Positions 24,930 through 32,089 of a stretch of 64,000 nt of DNA are shown piece after piece. The notes beneath the pieces were generated by a model that saw nothing but the letters and a program-made list of their open reading frames with translations, had not been told where the DNA came from and searched no databases. A program made the position numbers and the translations under genes. The DNA lies in contig NZ_JBHUNT010000001.1 in assembly GCF_042685745.1 (NCBI RefSeq), positions 4,340,001-4,404,000 of the forward strand, read 5' to 3'. Origin of the DNA: Prauserella_A oleivorans. GTDB taxonomy: Bacteria > Actinomycetota > Actinomycetes > Mycobacteriales > Pseudonocardiaceae. Within the stretch, counting starts at the first letter, position 1. Every line of letters starts with the position of its first letter.

Positions 24930-25897
24930 CCGGTGGCCTCCCGTTCCCGTAGCGCCGCGAGTGCCCAACGGACGGCGTCCGTGACGTGCGCGGCGTTCTC
25001 CTCCTGCATGACCAGCCCATCGTGGGTGGCCTCGGCGACCAGGTCGTGCCTGCTCACGGACGAGAGCGCCGCGAGCTCGGCCTGCATCCGGGCATGCGCG
25101 GGGTCGCCGGTGGCCTGTACTCCCGAGGTCACCACCGCGACCGGTGTGCTCGCCGGGGTGGCGGCCTTCCGCACCTCGGCCGCCCACCGGGTGTGCCACA
25201 GTCCGAGCTCGCGCCGGGCCGCGCGCCACGGTTCGGGACGGCGCATGACCCCGGCGCTGGGTCCGGCGATGCCGTGCGGCAGCTCGTGGAGAGCACCGAA
25301 GTCGGTGTCGTCGCCCCGCAGCACTCCGAACCGCGTGCGCAGGATCATGCTCGCCACACCGTGGTGCATGAGCGCGATGCTGTCCCGCTGGGCGGCCGAA
25401 CGGTCGAGCTGGTCGGGGTGGGACGAGTCGACGAGGACGATCCCGGCCGTGTCCTCAGGGTGATTGGCGGCGAAGGCCCGCACCAGCAGGCCACCGACCG
25501 AGTGCCCGACGAGCAGGTACGGGCCGGGCAGCCCGAGCGACCGCAGCAGGTCGCGGGTGAGCGCGTTGAACTCCGCCGCGGCGACCGGCGAGGTGCGCAG
25601 GCTGCTCCAGCCGTTGCCGGGCCGGTCGTAGGCGAGGTACGGGATCCGCCCGTCGAGTGCGCGCAGCACCCATGCCCACTCGGTGCACGGGCACGACAGG
25701 GCGCTCTCGAACACCACGGTCGGTCCGCTGCCACCCCGGCCGGCGAGCACGTGCAGCGTCTCTCCGGCGACGTCCACCAGCTCGCCCGGCGGCGGGGGCC
25801 ACTCCTCGGGGCGCGCCCACAACAGCCCGGCCGTCGCGGCGCCGAGCGCCGCGGTGCCCGCGGTGAGAGCGGCGACCCGCGTGGCGCGCCCGCTCAC
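24926..25897 (-). CDS. Membrane-anchored alpha/beta hydrolase, LinH/CypH-like candidate (copy 1)
   Basis: 323 residues from GTG 25897, overlapping the HTTM stop (GTGA). A hydrophobic N-terminal anchor (about 8-27) precedes an alpha/beta hydrolase: VVFESALSC oxyanion region, YDRPGNGWS, nucleophile elbow GHSVGG with Ser133, VLVDSSHPDQ with the acid, and late EATHDGLV with the histidine. The triad appears complete. Alpha/beta-hydrolase-like proteins next to hydrophobic membrane proteins are a hallmark of linaridin clusters, where they take part in dehydration or epimerisation; a SinH-type epimerase has been reported, as I recall. The paralogue at 31193-32089 lacks the anchor. A leader peptidase role is another option. 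Confidence 0.75.
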   Translation of the reverse strand: MSGRATRVAALTAGTAALGAATAGLLWARPEEWPPPPGELVDVAGETLHVLAGRGGSGPTVVFESALSCPCTEWAWVLRALDGRIPYLAYDRPGNGWSSLRTSPVAAAEFNALTRDLLRSLGLPGPYLLVGHSVGGLLVRAFAANHPEDTAGIVLVDSSHPDQLDRSAAQRDSIALMHHGVASMILRTRFGVLRGDDTDFGALHELPHGIAGPSAGVMRRPEPWRAARRELGLWHTRWAAEVRKAATPASTPVAVVTSGVQATGDPAHARMQAELAALSSVSRHDLVAEATHDGLVMQEENAAHVTDAVRWALAALREREATG

Positions 25898-26781
25898 CGG
25901 GCACCGTCCGCCGGGAGCCCCTTGCGTGCGGCGACACCGAGCGACCGGGAGAAGTAGGCCACCGCCGGATAGGTGGCGACGAAGGACCAGAGGAACCGGT
26001 TGAGGCCCATGAACCGGGCGTTGCCCAGGTGGAAGGCGACGCCGCTGGCGAGGATCGCCCTGGCGACCGGCTTCGGCGCCACGAGCACGAGCGGGAACAG
26101 CACCTCCGCGATCATCACGCCCCACGCGACCGCCTTGGCGAGCGGTTTGTTGTTCTTGGTGAGGTCGTAGAAGAACTTGTCCCCGTAGGTCCGGGTACGG
26201 AACACGCCGGTGATGGCCTCCCCGCTGCGCCAGACCGGCGAGGTCAGCTTCACGGCGCCGGAGGTGAAGTAGGCCAGGCAACTCTGCGCCGCGATGAACG
26301 CCAGCACGGCCTCCCGCGCGCGCCGGTCGTTCGGGAAGAGCTTCTCCACCAGTGCGGCGACGAAGTTGATGAACGCAAAGTGGTCCGAACCATCGAGACC
26401 GAAGTTGCTGCGCAGGTTCAGCGCCGCACCGGTGCCGGCCATCCCCGCCAGCGCGACACCCCGGCCACGCCGGCCGACCTTCGGGGCGAGCAGCCCCAGT
26501 CCCGACAGCAGCCTGGTCTGGATCACCCCGACGATCTGCGGATACCGGAGCACCTTGTCCAGGTGCCTGCCCGCGCCCCGGTTCAGCCCGAGGACCCGGG
26601 TGCGGTTGATCGGCCACCCCAGCAGCCCCTTGTCGTCGAGCGTGTCCGCGGTCGCCAGCAGTTCGGCGGCACTGATCGTGGCGCCGACCGCGGTCAGGCG
26701 CTCGATGTGCCGGAAGGCGGCGTCGACCTCGTCGCGGGGCGCGGTCGTGGACGAACGGACAGCGCGTGTGCGCGACAGCAT
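25894..26781 (-). CDS. HTTM-like integral membrane protein, candidate linaridin maturase (copy 1)
   Basis: 295 residues from ATG 26781, preceded by GGAGGG. About the last 190 residues contain four to six hydrophobic segments. The pattern FINFVAALVEKLFP, FIAAQSCLAYFTSGAVKL, MIAEVLFPLVLVAPKPVARAI, FHLGNARFMGLNRFLWSFVATYPAVAY fits the HTTM (vitamin-K-carboxylase/SdpB-related) fold. The FHxxxAxxMGLxxFxW segment is its most recognisable part. It is the first gene of an eight-gene coupled operon that ends with the aminosugar genes. Its paralogue is at 33875-34747. No catalytic residues can be assigned; a role in membrane-embedded peptide modification is inferred. Confidence 0.75.
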   Translation of the reverse strand: MLSRTRAVRSSTTAPRDEVDAAFRHIERLTAVGATISAAELLATADTLDDKGLLGWPINRTRVLGLNRGAGRHLDKVLRYPQIVGVIQTRLLSGLGLLAPKVGRRGRGVALAGMAGTGAALNLRSNFGLDGSDHFAFINFVAALVEKLFPNDRRAREAVLAFIAAQSCLAYFTSGAVKLTSPVWRSGEAITGVFRTRTYGDKFFYDLTKNNKPLAKAVAWGVMIAEVLFPLVLVAPKPVARAILASGVAFHLGNARFMGLNRFLWSFVATYPAVAYFSRSLGVAARKGLPADGAR

Positions 26782-27190
26782 GTTCCCTCCGAAAAACCCG
26801 CATCGGTGGCCGGCAGGCGCCGACGGCTCCCGGGTTGTACGGGGCCGGCCCAGGCAGCGAGCCTAGGGCGATCAGGGGTACCGCCTCGTCCGTCATCGTG
26901 TTGGCCTTGCACCGCCGGGGCATCAGCCAGATGCATGACTCCCCGGGAACACCCGACGAAAGTCGGGTTCTGCGTGACCCGTGCGCCCCCAAACGGGCAG
27001 GTCGGAAACCCGATGGCCGATTGCGGCCGGTTTGGGAAATTTGGTCACCACGTTCGGGAACCGGGATATGCTACGCATCGTCATGGCTAAGAGCACATCT
27101 GATGACATCGAGGGACCACAGCCGCAGGTGTAGGTCACACGGTGTAGCCGGCCAACGTCGGGCATGGGACTCGCGGAAGACTGGGGGCAC
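26782..27190. promoter_or_regulatory. Divergent control region between the maturation/glycosylation operon and the LuxR gene
   Basis: 409 bp without a gene. On the minus strand, TAGGCT (complement of 26860-26865) has GAGGCG 16 bp upstream (complement of 26882-26887), a plausible promoter for the operon starting at 26781. A 7-bp hairpin with a GAAA loop, ACCCGAC/GTCGGGT, lies at 26951-26968. CCCAAAC near 26988 and GTTTGGG near 27030 form a spaced inverted repeat close to an AAATTTGG tract, a candidate site for the LuxR product. Transcription start points cannot be proven from sequence. No further PxxxTP peptide is encoded here on either strand. Confidence 0.4.
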
Positions 27191-27928
27191 ATGATCACGC
27201 TCGGAATCATCGACGACACCGGACGGGGCGCGGCGGAACCGTTCTTCGCCTGGTTGCATGCGATGGACACCGGCCGCTTCAACATCGCGGTCAGTGACGT
27301 GTCACCGACCGTCAGACACGCGGCGAAGAAGATCCCCCACGGTCGTCCGGACGTGTGGCTGCTCAGAGCACGGGCCCTCGGTGGCGGGGCGCTGCAGGAG
27401 CTCTGCGGCGAACCCGCTCGCCTCGACCTGCTCCGCCCGGTCGTGGTCGTCTGCGACGACGACATCAGCCAGATCAGCGCGATGCTGACGCAGCGAGTGT
27501 CGGCCGTCGTGCTCGTCAACGACTCGCCGTGGCACATCACGAGCGCGATCCACGCCGCCGCGGCCCGCAAGCTTTTCCTGTCCTCCCAGGTACTCGACCG
27601 GTACCGGGACCAGATCGTCGACCTGATCACGTCGCCGTCGGCACGCCGGCTCGACGTGCTCACCCGGCGCGAGCACGACGTCCTGGTCTACCTCGCCGAG
27701 GGCAGAACGAACTCCGAGATCGCCAAACGGCTGTTCATCAGCCGCGCCACGGTGGGCTCGCACGTGCTGAGCATCCTGCGCAAGCTGGAGGTGTCGAACC
27801 GTACCGAGGCGGCCGCGCTCGCCTACCAACTGGGGCTCATGGACAACCGGGCACCGGCGCCGACGCCGCCGTCGCAATCCCGCGCCACAGCGCGTCCGGT
27901 GGACCGGAAGGAACTGCGTCATGCCTGA
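27191..27928 (+). CDS. LuxR-family regulator with a degenerate receiver-like domain (probable cluster regulator)
   Basis: 245 residues from ATG 27191, preferred over ATG 27164 because a purine-rich GGGGG precedes it. The N-terminal 130 residues look like a receiver (ITLGIIDDTGRG, VVVVCDDDIS, VSAVVLVNDSPWHITSAIHAAAARKLFLSSQVL). The position expected for the phosphorylated Asp reads DVWLLRARAL instead, so phosphorylation is doubtful. The C-terminal HTH is canonical: LTRREHDVLVYLAEGRTN, SEIAKRLFISRATVGSHVL, then SILRKLEVSNRTEAAALA. This atypical type often regulates natural-product genes by ligand binding. It overlaps the DCC gene by 8 bp and is divergent from the HTTM operon. Confidence 0.85.
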   Translation: MITLGIIDDTGRGAAEPFFAWLHAMDTGRFNIAVSDVSPTVRHAAKKIPHGRPDVWLLRARALGGGALQELCGEPARLDLLRPVVVVCDDDISQISAMLTQRVSAVVLVNDSPWHITSAIHAAAARKLFLSSQVLDRYRDQIVDLITSPSARRLDVLTRREHDVLVYLAEGRTNSEIAKRLFISRATVGSHVLSILRKLEVSNRTEAAALAYQLGLMDNRAPAPTPPSQSRATARPVDRKELRHA

Positions 27929-28301
27929 ACGTGATCTCGCCGGCGCGCGGCTGCTCTTCGACGGCGACTGCGGGTTCTGCACGAAATCGGTGACCTGGCT
28001 GGACAGCCACGATCTGCTCGGCTGCCCGGCGGTGCCGTGGCAGACGGTCGACGACGACAAGCTTCCCGTACCCGTCGACCGTCTGCTCCACGAGGTCGTC
28101 CTCGAACTGCCCGACGGAACGGTGACGGGCGGGGCCGACGCCCTCGCCGCCGCCGTACGCGCGTCACGTTCCCGGCTGCGCGTCGCCGGCGCGGTCGTCG
28201 CGGCGCCGGGAGTGCGCCGGCTCGCGCGAGCCGTCTACCGCGTGATCGCACGCAACCGGTACCGGATGCCGGGCGCGTCGTCGGCCTGCAGGGTCGGCTG
28301 A
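27921..28301 (+). CDS. DCC-family thiol-disulfide oxidoreductase-like protein (DUF393)
   Basis: 126 residues, ATG 27921, overlapping the regulator's end by 8 bp. The family signature LLFDGDCGFCTKSVTWL is at 11-27, with the redox-like pair Cys17-Gly-Phe-Cys20. The C-terminus has the usual short basic helix region RLARAVYRVIARNRYRMPG. DCC proteins are often encoded next to, or fused with, HTTM membrane proteins; here two HTTM-like genes are in the same cluster. The precursors contain no cysteine, so a role in forming a disulfide in the product is unlikely. Redox partnering of the membrane maturase is possible. Confidence 0.85.
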   Translation: MPERDLAGARLLFDGDCGFCTKSVTWLDSHDLLGCPAVPWQTVDDDKLPVPVDRLLHEVVLELPDGTVTGGADALAAAVRASRSRLRVAGAVVAAPGVRRLARAVYRVIARNRYRMPGASSACRVG

Positions 28302-28312
28302 CGACCGCACGG

Positions 28313-28978
28313 TCACTCGCCGGTGGCGGCGAAGAGCACCACGGTCATGGTCGTGGTGATCGCGATCGCGAGCTCGGCGACCACGTCCTCGACGGACTCG
28401 CCGAGCTCCTCGCCCTTCGAGATCCGGTCGAGGCGGGCACGCTCGGAGTCGGTGAAACCGAGCTTCTTGTCCAGACCACAGGCGTGCACGATCGCCGCCA
28501 GCAACGCGGTCCGGTTGCCGGGTTCGCGTTCGGACCGCGCCACCGCGCTCAGGTCCGCGAGGATCCGGTCCCGCACGCCGGGTTCCGGGTAGTACTCCGA
28601 CGTCTTGATGAAGCCGAGCGTCTTCTTCGTTCGCTTGTCCAGCAGCCCGTTCTGCACGAGCACGTCACGGTGCTCGCTGAACGTGCTGAGCTCGAACGTC
28701 AGCCACGAACCCAGATCGACCGGCTTGCCCTCTCCTCCGCCCTTCTTCGCGAACCGTCCGAGCAGCTCGTCGAACCACGGGATCCCCGCCGGGGACTCGT
28801 CGATCACGGACAACTTCCGATCCTCCACGCGCACCCGGGAACGCAGGGCGAGCTCGCCCACCCTGGCTGCCGAGGTCGCCACCGTGGGCATCTCGATCGG
28901 AAAGTGCGCCCCTTCTCCGTTGTGCAGCAGCAGAACGAATTCGTCGGGCAATGTCAGCGTCCCATTTGTGTCAGGCAC
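28313..28978 (-). CDS. GPP34 (GOLPH3-like) family protein
   Basis: 221 residues. The pattern LTLPDEFVLLLHNGEGA..., ARVGELALRSRVRVEDRKLSVID..., DELL..., LVQNGLLDKRTKKTLGFIKTSEYYPEPGVRDRI, RTALLAAIVHACGLDKKLG, and the final AIAITTTMTVVL matches the bacterial GPP34 family. The eukaryotic members bind phosphatidylinositol-4-phosphate and sort Golgi glycosyltransferases. In actinobacteria GPP34 proteins are common but functionally obscure. The location inside a cluster with glycosyltransferases and membrane maturases is suggestive only. It is convergent with the DCC gene and divergent from the first precursor gene, with a roughly 200-bp intergenic region. Confidence 0.87.
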   Translation of the reverse strand: MPDTNGTLTLPDEFVLLLHNGEGAHFPIEMPTVATSAARVGELALRSRVRVEDRKLSVIDESPAGIPWFDELLGRFAKKGGGEGKPVDLGSWLTFELSTFSEHRDVLVQNGLLDKRTKKTLGFIKTSEYYPEPGVRDRILADLSAVARSEREPGNRTALLAAIVHACGLDKKLGFTDSERARLDRISKGEELGESVEDVVAELAIAITTTMTVVLFAATGE

Positions 28979-29177
28979 GTCGGGCGACCCCCATTCTGGT
29001 CGGATTCGAGCGGCTTACGGCGACGAACGTACCGCAGGCCACGGTCTTCGTCGCATCGAGCGGTTTTCCCGACAGCGCGCGTCGCGAATCGTTCACTTCA
29101 TTGATGTTTCCGCCCTACCGCGTACCTACGCTCGGGGATGCCGGAATCCGGCTCACCGAATGATGGGAGTGAACACG

Positions 29178-29444
29178 ATGAACTCGATCGAAAAGGCGGC
29201 GGACGTCGCGATGTCCGCCGAAGGTGCGCTGCGCCCGCTGGAGCGGGCCGACGGCGCCGCCCCGGTGCTCGGCACGCCCGGCATCGCTGCGGTGGTCGCT
29301 TCCGCCACGGCGCTCTACGCGGCGGGCAACATGGTGACCGACCTCGTCGGCCACGAGTCCCAGGTGGACCTTCCCGGCGAGAGCCTGAACGGCAAGTCCG
29401 GGGCCGAACTGCTCACCCTGCGCCGCCGCGGCCTGCGCAGCTGA
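29178..29444 (+). CDS. Candidate linaridin-like precursor peptide 1 (88 aa)
   Basis: 88 residues from ATG 29178, with GGGAG eight bases upstream; upstream in-frame ATGs at 29160 and 29163 lack an SD. Layout: an acidic N-terminus, then PL(20-21)-x7-PVLGTP (29-34) containing PxxxTP, a hydrophobic Ala/Val-rich stretch (35-57), and a polar C-terminus ending LLTLRRRGLRS. Dehydratable residues after TP are S42, T44, T54, S61, S69, S74, T80 and S88. There is no cysteine, so no AviCys ring is possible. Its homologue is at 34828-35088 with identical spacing up to TP. PxxxTP is the leader motif I recall for linaridins. The core cleavage site is not certain. It stands alone on the plus strand, convergent with the flavoprotein gene. 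Confidence 0.7.
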   Translation: MNSIEKAADVAMSAEGALRPLERADGAAPVLGTPGIAAVVASATALYAAGNMVTDLVGHESQVDLPGESLNGKSGAELLTLRRRGLRS

Positions 29445-29485
29445 GACTCCGGGGCACGCGGTAGGGCCGGCCAGGCGCGGCGGCC

Positions 29486-30625
29486 CTACCGCATCTCCGG
29501 CTGTCGCGGCATGGCCAGCGAGGCAAGCAGCGGGCCGTCCGGACACTCCACATCGAACAGCGGGCGATGTCCCGCGAGGGCACTGCGGAGTTCGGCCAGG
29601 GCGCCGCCGGTTCCCTCTCCCATCAGCGTGGTGAGCCCCCGCACCAGCGTCTCGGTGTCCTCCCGGCGGCGCGCGGGGTCGAGACAGAAGGCCGCGAACT
29701 CCCTGGCACAGTCGAGGATTCTGGTGTAACACGCCGTATAGCGCTTGGCGTACTCACCACGGCCGGGTCCACTGAGCAGGCCGATGGCCTCCGCCGCGGT
29801 GTGTGCCGCGAGCACGGCGATGGTCGCCGGTTCGAGGAACACCGGGTCGGCGCGCCCCGCGGCGTCGCCGACGCTGAGCCAGCCCGCTCCCGCGAGCCGG
29901 GCACTGCGACAGCCCCGCCAGCGTTCGCCGTCGCCGCGTCCCCGGTCGTCACCTCCGACGACGAGAGTGCCGAGGCCGGTCCCGTTGTGCAGGGGAACGG
30001 ACCAGGTCCACTCCGCCCCGTCTTGGGCCTGGGCGAGCACGAACTCCCCCTCGGACCCACCGTCGACTCGGGACCGTGCCATCCAGTGCGTCACGCTCTC
30101 GCGCTCGGCGGGTGACAGCGGCCCGGACACCGCGCGGTCGGCTCCGGTGGCGTCGGCCACCAGGTCGGCCGACACCGCCCGATCCTCGCCCCGGTAGTGG
30201 TACCGCAGGCCGGTCACCGTGTCGCGTTCCACGACCGGTTCCAGCACCTCGGCGCCGCGGAGCACCCGGGCACCCGACTCGACGGCACGGGACAGCAGCA
30301 GCTCGACGAACTCCCCGTAGCCGGCGTGGCAGCCGTGGTCATACGCCCCGGCTCCGGCGTGCGGGCTGCGCCACGGCTGCTCGCCGTTGCCCCAGTCGAG
30401 CACCGACACCTCCTGCCGGGCGAACCCCGCTGCGTGGGCACGCTCGTGCAGCGACAGCGCGGCGAGCAGCCGGTGCACACCGGGCGCGAACGCCTCGATG
30501 CCGCCCGCCGGCGTGCGGGTCGTGCGCTCGAGGACGACAACGTCTGCGCCACGGGCGGCGGCACACGCGGCGAACGCGGCACCCGCCAGTCCCGCTCCGG
30601 CCACCACCACCAGGGGTGCGGTCAC
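29486..30625 (-). CDS. FAD-dependent halogenase-like monooxygenase, catalytic lysine not found
   Basis: 379 residues from GTG 30625, overlapping the upstream stop (GTGA). The FAD-binding GAGLAGA is at about 10-16, and GDAAG at 253-257 binds the pyrophosphate in GWLSVGDAAGRADPVFLEP. The stretch EWTWSVP at 205-211 matches the WxWxIP motif used to recognise flavin-dependent halogenases. However, residues 1-257 contain no lysine at all, so the lysine that relays hypohalous acid in PrnA-type halogenases is missing. It is therefore better read as a related hydroxylase/oxidase or an atypical halogenase. It ends the second operon of the cluster and would tailor the peptide or its sugar. Confidence 0.75.
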   Translation of the reverse strand: MTAPLVVVAGAGLAGAAFAACAAARGADVVVLERTTRTPAGGIEAFAPGVHRLLAALSLHERAHAAGFARQEVSVLDWGNGEQPWRSPHAGAGAYDHGCHAGYGEFVELLLSRAVESGARVLRGAEVLEPVVERDTVTGLRYHYRGEDRAVSADLVADATGADRAVSGPLSPAERESVTHWMARSRVDGGSEGEFVLAQAQDGAEWTWSVPLHNGTGLGTLVVGGDDRGRGDGERWRGCRSARLAGAGWLSVGDAAGRADPVFLEPATIAVLAAHTAAEAIGLLSGPGRGEYAKRYTACYTRILDCAREFAAFCLDPARRREDTETLVRGLTTLMGEGTGGALAELRSALAGHRPLFDVECPDGPLLASLAMPRQPEMR

Positions 30626-31203
30626 GACACGCACCGCGCGACGGGCCGGCCGAGCGAGTGGAACTCGGACAGGAACACCATCGTCGGTTCCTCCTCCTCG
30701 TCGTAGCCACCCGAGACACAGATCAGGAACTGCGTGCGCACCGCGTCCGGATGATGCTGCTGCGCGGTGACGTGTGCCAGCAGCGTCAGGTAGGGCACGG
30801 ACAACTGCACGGTCGGATCGGCCCCGCCGCGGACCAGCCCGTGCTCTCCGACGTAGCGCAGCAGCTCGGCCGCGACGTCGAACACGGTCTTCTCCGCGCG
30901 CCGGTGCGGATGCCACAACGCGTGCAGCAACGTCCGCTCCTCCATACTGCTGATCTCCCGGAACCCGGTGAGCGAGCCGTCCGCGAGTTCGTCGCGCATC
31001 AGCAGGTGATGGTCGTAGATGCCCGGGTTGGGGGCGAAGAAGCGCCAGTCCGGGATCACCAGGTACAGCTTGTCCCAGCCGGTGCGTTTGGTCGCGTCGC
31101 GGTACAGCTTCTGCCCGACCACGGTGAGCCCGAACCAGGTTCCGAAGAGTCCGTAGAGCGCCGCCCGCTTCGCGGTGGACCGGCGCGATCGGCTACCGAA
31201 CAA
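30622..31203 (-). CDS. WRFFAPxP protein (DUF5819/SdpA-like), copy 2
   Basis: 193 residues from ATG 31203, overlapping the hydrolase stop by 11 bp. One hydrophobic segment (about 14-31) precedes PDWRFFAPNP at 51-60. It shares with copy 1 (24321-24929) the G-T-W-F membrane segment, YDHHLLMRDELADGSLT, ERTLLHALWHPHRRAEK, the hydrophobic PYLTLLAHVTAQ and HHPDAVRTQFLI, and the final FLSEFHSL. This copy belongs to the operon that begins with precursor 2 and also has the transporter. The function is unknown; co-occurrence with the HTTM protein and hydrolase is the only clue. Confidence 0.75.
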   Translation of the reverse strand: MFGSRSRRSTAKRAALYGLFGTWFGLTVVGQKLYRDATKRTGWDKLYLVIPDWRFFAPNPGIYDHHLLMRDELADGSLTGFREISSMEERTLLHALWHPHRRAEKTVFDVAAELLRYVGEHGLVRGGADPTVQLSVPYLTLLAHVTAQQHHPDAVRTQFLICVSGGYDEEEEPTMVFLSEFHSLGRPVARCVS

Positions 31204-32089
31204 CGCGCTCTCCTCGTCTCGTCGCCACCTTGGCGAGGACCGCGCCGATCGTGTCGACGACGACGTGGCTGTGTGTCCGGTCGAGTACCAGACCGAAGTG
31301 GCTCGCCTCCTCGGCGAGCACGGCGAACGAGTCCGCCGACCAGGTCAGCAGCTCGTCCTGCAGTTTGCGGTGGGCCACGTCGTTGCGCAGCGACTCCCCG
31401 GACACCACCACGCCGAGGGGAACGTGCGGCGGGAAGGTCCCGGTAGCCACGTCGCGCGGGTCGCCGTTCTTCCAGGACACCAGCTCCGCTGCCGCCGCGC
31501 GCCACACGCCGGGCACGCCGAGCCGGGCGCGCGCCTGCCGGGCCGCCGCCTCCGGCAGTTCGGTGAACTGGGCGGCGATGCGTTTGTTCCCGAGCCGCAG
31601 CACCGACTGCAGGGCCGAGGTCGTGAGCGACTGTTCGAGCCACGCCATGCCCCGGCGCTGGGTGGCCGAGCGGCGCAGCTCCTCGGGATGCAGCGCGTCG
31701 ACGAACACCGCTCCCGCGACCCGCTCCGGGTACGTGCCCGCGAAGCACCGGACGACGAGGCCACCGAACGAGTGCCCGACGAGCACGATCGGCTCGTGCA
31801 CCTCCAGCGCGGTCAGCAGCTCGTGCAGTTCGGCGGCGAGCCGCGGCACCGTGCGTCGCCCGCGGCCGGGTGTGCTCCACCCGGTTCCGGCGCGCTCGTA
31901 GCTGATGGTCCGGGCCTGTCGGCCGACGGCCTCCTGCACCCACGTCCAGGACTGCAGGGGCGAGGCGAGCCCGCTCTCGAACACCACGGTTGGACCGGCC
32001 CCGGGTGAGCCGCGGTCCAGAACATGCACGGACCGGTGCCCGACCCGGACCAGCCGACCGGCGGGACGATCGTCCTCCATCGTGTTCAC
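31193..32089 (-). CDS. Alpha/beta hydrolase, LinH/CypH-like candidate (copy 2)
   Basis: 298 residues from ATG 32089, overlapping the ABC exporter stop (ATGA). The fold is clear: GPTVVFESGLASPLQSW, YERAGTGWS, GHSFGG with Ser107, VFVDALHPEEL, and late ASHFGLVLDRTHSHVV for the histidine. It lacks the N-terminal membrane anchor of copy 1 (24926-25897) but shares the same order of motifs, including VVFES, R(P/A)G(N/T)GWS and V(D)xxHPxxL. Two copies in one cluster, each beside an HTTM protein and a WRFFAP protein, point to module duplication. Its substrate is presumably the precursor peptide. Confidence 0.75.
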   Translation of the reverse strand: MNTMEDDRPAGRLVRVGHRSVHVLDRGSPGAGPTVVFESGLASPLQSWTWVQEAVGRQARTISYERAGTGWSTPGRGRRTVPRLAAELHELLTALEVHEPIVLVGHSFGGLVVRCFAGTYPERVAGAVFVDALHPEELRRSATQRRGMAWLEQSLTTSALQSVLRLGNKRIAAQFTELPEAAARQARARLGVPGVWRAAAAELVSWKNGDPRDVATGTFPPHVPLGVVVSGESLRNDVAHRKLQDELLTWSADSFAVLAEEASHFGLVLDRTHSHVVVDTIGAVLAKVATRRGERVVR

